Assembly: GCA_964589725.1 (NCBI GenBank)
Contig: CAZPUJ010000582.1
Span: 1 to 14,180, forward strand
Direction of reading: 5' to 3'
From: CAYSHJ01 sp964589725
GTDB taxonomy: Bacteria; Planctomycetota; Planctomycetia; Planctomycetales; Planctomycetaceae
Length of the DNA: 14,180 nt
In this document: piece by piece, positions 14,101-14,180 of the stretch
How positions within the stretch are numbered: the first letter of the stretch is position 1
Layout: the number at the start of each line of letters is the position of its first letter
Position numbers and translations under genes: made by a program
Notes under the pieces: model-generated
Databases searched by the model: none
Seen by the model: the letters and a program-made list of their open reading frames with translations, nothing else
Told to the model about the DNA's origin: nothing

Positions 14101-14180
14101 GGCGACCTGCGACTCTTTCGATCTGATGGCACAGCCGGTCCGATCGTCAAGCAGCGGCAATTGAACCGCATCGATGGTTT
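11110..14180 (+). CDS. membrane-anchored Ser/Thr protein kinase with C-terminal WD40 repeats (3' end outside window)
   Basis: The 1023 visible residues contain a helical N-terminal region (about 1-68) of the kind often found before planctomycete kinases, then a Hanks-type kinase domain. Its motifs are the glycine loop IGEGGMGTVF (80-89), Lys103 in ALKVI, the catalytic loop HRDIKPHN (195-202), DMG in place of DFG (215-217), SPE in place of APE (250-252) and DIYSLG (265-270). All catalytic residues are present, so it should be active. A basic patch, KDRRKRQ, precedes one membrane segment (about 424-445). A linker rich in Ser and Pro leads to WD40 repeats from about residue 530 to the edge; I count at least twelve, with LAWSPDG..LASGS..TVRLW-type blades. 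The kinase should face the cytoplasm and the propeller the other side. The ATG at 11110 is the first start after an in-frame TAG at 11074-11076; ATG 11116 is the alternative, and neither has a clear Shine-Dalgarno. The substrate is unknown. Confidence 0.95.
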   Translation, partial: MDMTLERFVRHLIDSELMTAGEVDQFRAQLSAGKFGPDNAEEFARDLVRRKMLTPYQASALFQGKPQGLVMGNYAVLEKIGEGGMGTVFKAKHRRMGRVVALKVISPEVTKNSNSRRRFQREVIAAGKLNHPNIVAALAADEHDGTLSLVMDFVDGSDLSSLVKSSGPLPVSQAVDCICQAAHALEYAHQQGVVHRDIKPHNLLLDHRGTVKILDMGLARLDNSLSDTDGSSAASLTQSGAIMGTVDYMSPEQALDTKHADARSDIYSLGCTLFYLLTGKVCYQADTMMKKLLAHRDAPIPTLRAVCPDVPPGLEAVFRRMLAKQPEDRYPSMTEVISALSTCLTETAPVEQPILAARAATDEGDLMSFLHGIASDTVAAQAAHKLATKEGSDTQALRPSSETLTALASTGSVVTGKDRRKRQLLISGGVVAIVLCLALATILWKRPRQSNDAQIRPETLSSTTSAKNEDSAPGNSSANKSKKPDVSGSGPPVAPLPKGVPAEVLPGLLWPPPSPIAGLGRWQVETVLPRSNVVSVALSPDQNRVACGESAGLVRLYDTETWRLVHVLAGHTGEVSALAWSPDGTRLASGSNDKTVRLWHADGTPGPVLKSLRAAVVNLSWSHNSRLLAGCGLKEVSIWNSSGGHATLLSGHAKNVRCMAWSPDGKRIVSGSDDHTLRLWKSNGALIREIKGHQKGILSVSWGRAGWIASCSADGTVCLWPADGGNARVFSVRASHLTWAPDGEHLVVVDSKNKTISMWGLDGPPGVQQANAAQSIESVALSGDGQRLAWVAGLELGMKELHGSVRSLKLMETGWSGNVAWSPDGTRLVASLRDKSMRLWRADGKSEVIAVSEFGGSLGQVAWSPDAQQLATADLGTSLRIWTPELAQQFSFQPDKSKLNCFAWSPDGKRLVTATHDDVVRVWQTDGTLGLEFKAHEKRVQTVSWNRDGQIASAGAEGKIHLWRADGTTGPVLDPGGPVSVVAWSPDGQWLLSGRSDGDLRLFRSDGTAGPIVKQRQLNRIDG

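Noticed and set aside
13051..14160. 369-codon open frame on the minus strand opposite the WD40 region
   Set aside because: Its repetitive composition is only the reverse reading of the WD40 blades.

Overview
The window looks like a chromosomal stretch of a planctomycete (Planctomycetota), GC-rich and mostly housekeeping. The taxonomic call is inference. It rests on a Tat-exported DUF1501 protein, a Ser/Thr kinase fused through one membrane segment to a long WD40 array, a small 'KAEIIREAL...VIK' putative DNA-binding protein, and several intergenic palindromes of a type I associate with these genomes. No rRNA, tRNA, CRISPR array, phage gene or transposase gene was seen.

Layout. 1-1378 (minus): nadD followed by the 5' part of a tRNA-dihydrouridine synthase gene that runs off the left edge. 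1611-3002 (plus): a DUF1501 exported protein, divergent from nadD and without its usual DUF1549/DUF1553 partner. 3003-3147: a large cloverleaf-like palindrome that fills the gap to the convergent ftsH. 3148-7995 (minus): epmB, then a secreted, possibly lipoprotein, gene of unknown function, then ftsH; the ftsH upstream gap carries two more palindromes. 8158-10412 (plus): efp, a second copy of the cloverleaf palindrome, then miaB. 10497-10871 (minus): a small putative DNA-binding protein with a clear Shine-Dalgarno sequence and an inverted repeat overlapping its likely promoter. 11110-14180 (plus): a membrane Ser/Thr kinase with at least twelve WD40 repeats, cut by the right edge.

How the genes relate. 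The clearest functional link is epmB/efp, divergent neighbours. EpmB makes (R)-beta-lysine, and EF-P carries the acceptor loop with Lys34. EpmA, which joins the two, is not in the window. miaB, efp and dus all serve translation through tRNA modification or ribosome rescue at polyproline. nadD makes NAD and FtsH does membrane protein quality control.

The most notable non-genic signal is the pair of about 140-bp elements at 3003-3147 and 8728-8870. They are about 89% identical, and each can fold into an outer stem, two 8-bp side hairpins and a long inner stem. One side-hairpin base pair differs between copies by a compensatory A-T to G-C change. I found no convincing new multi-gene system. The novelty lies in these repeats, in in-frame repeats inside two genes, and in the uncharacterised small protein with its operator-like site.
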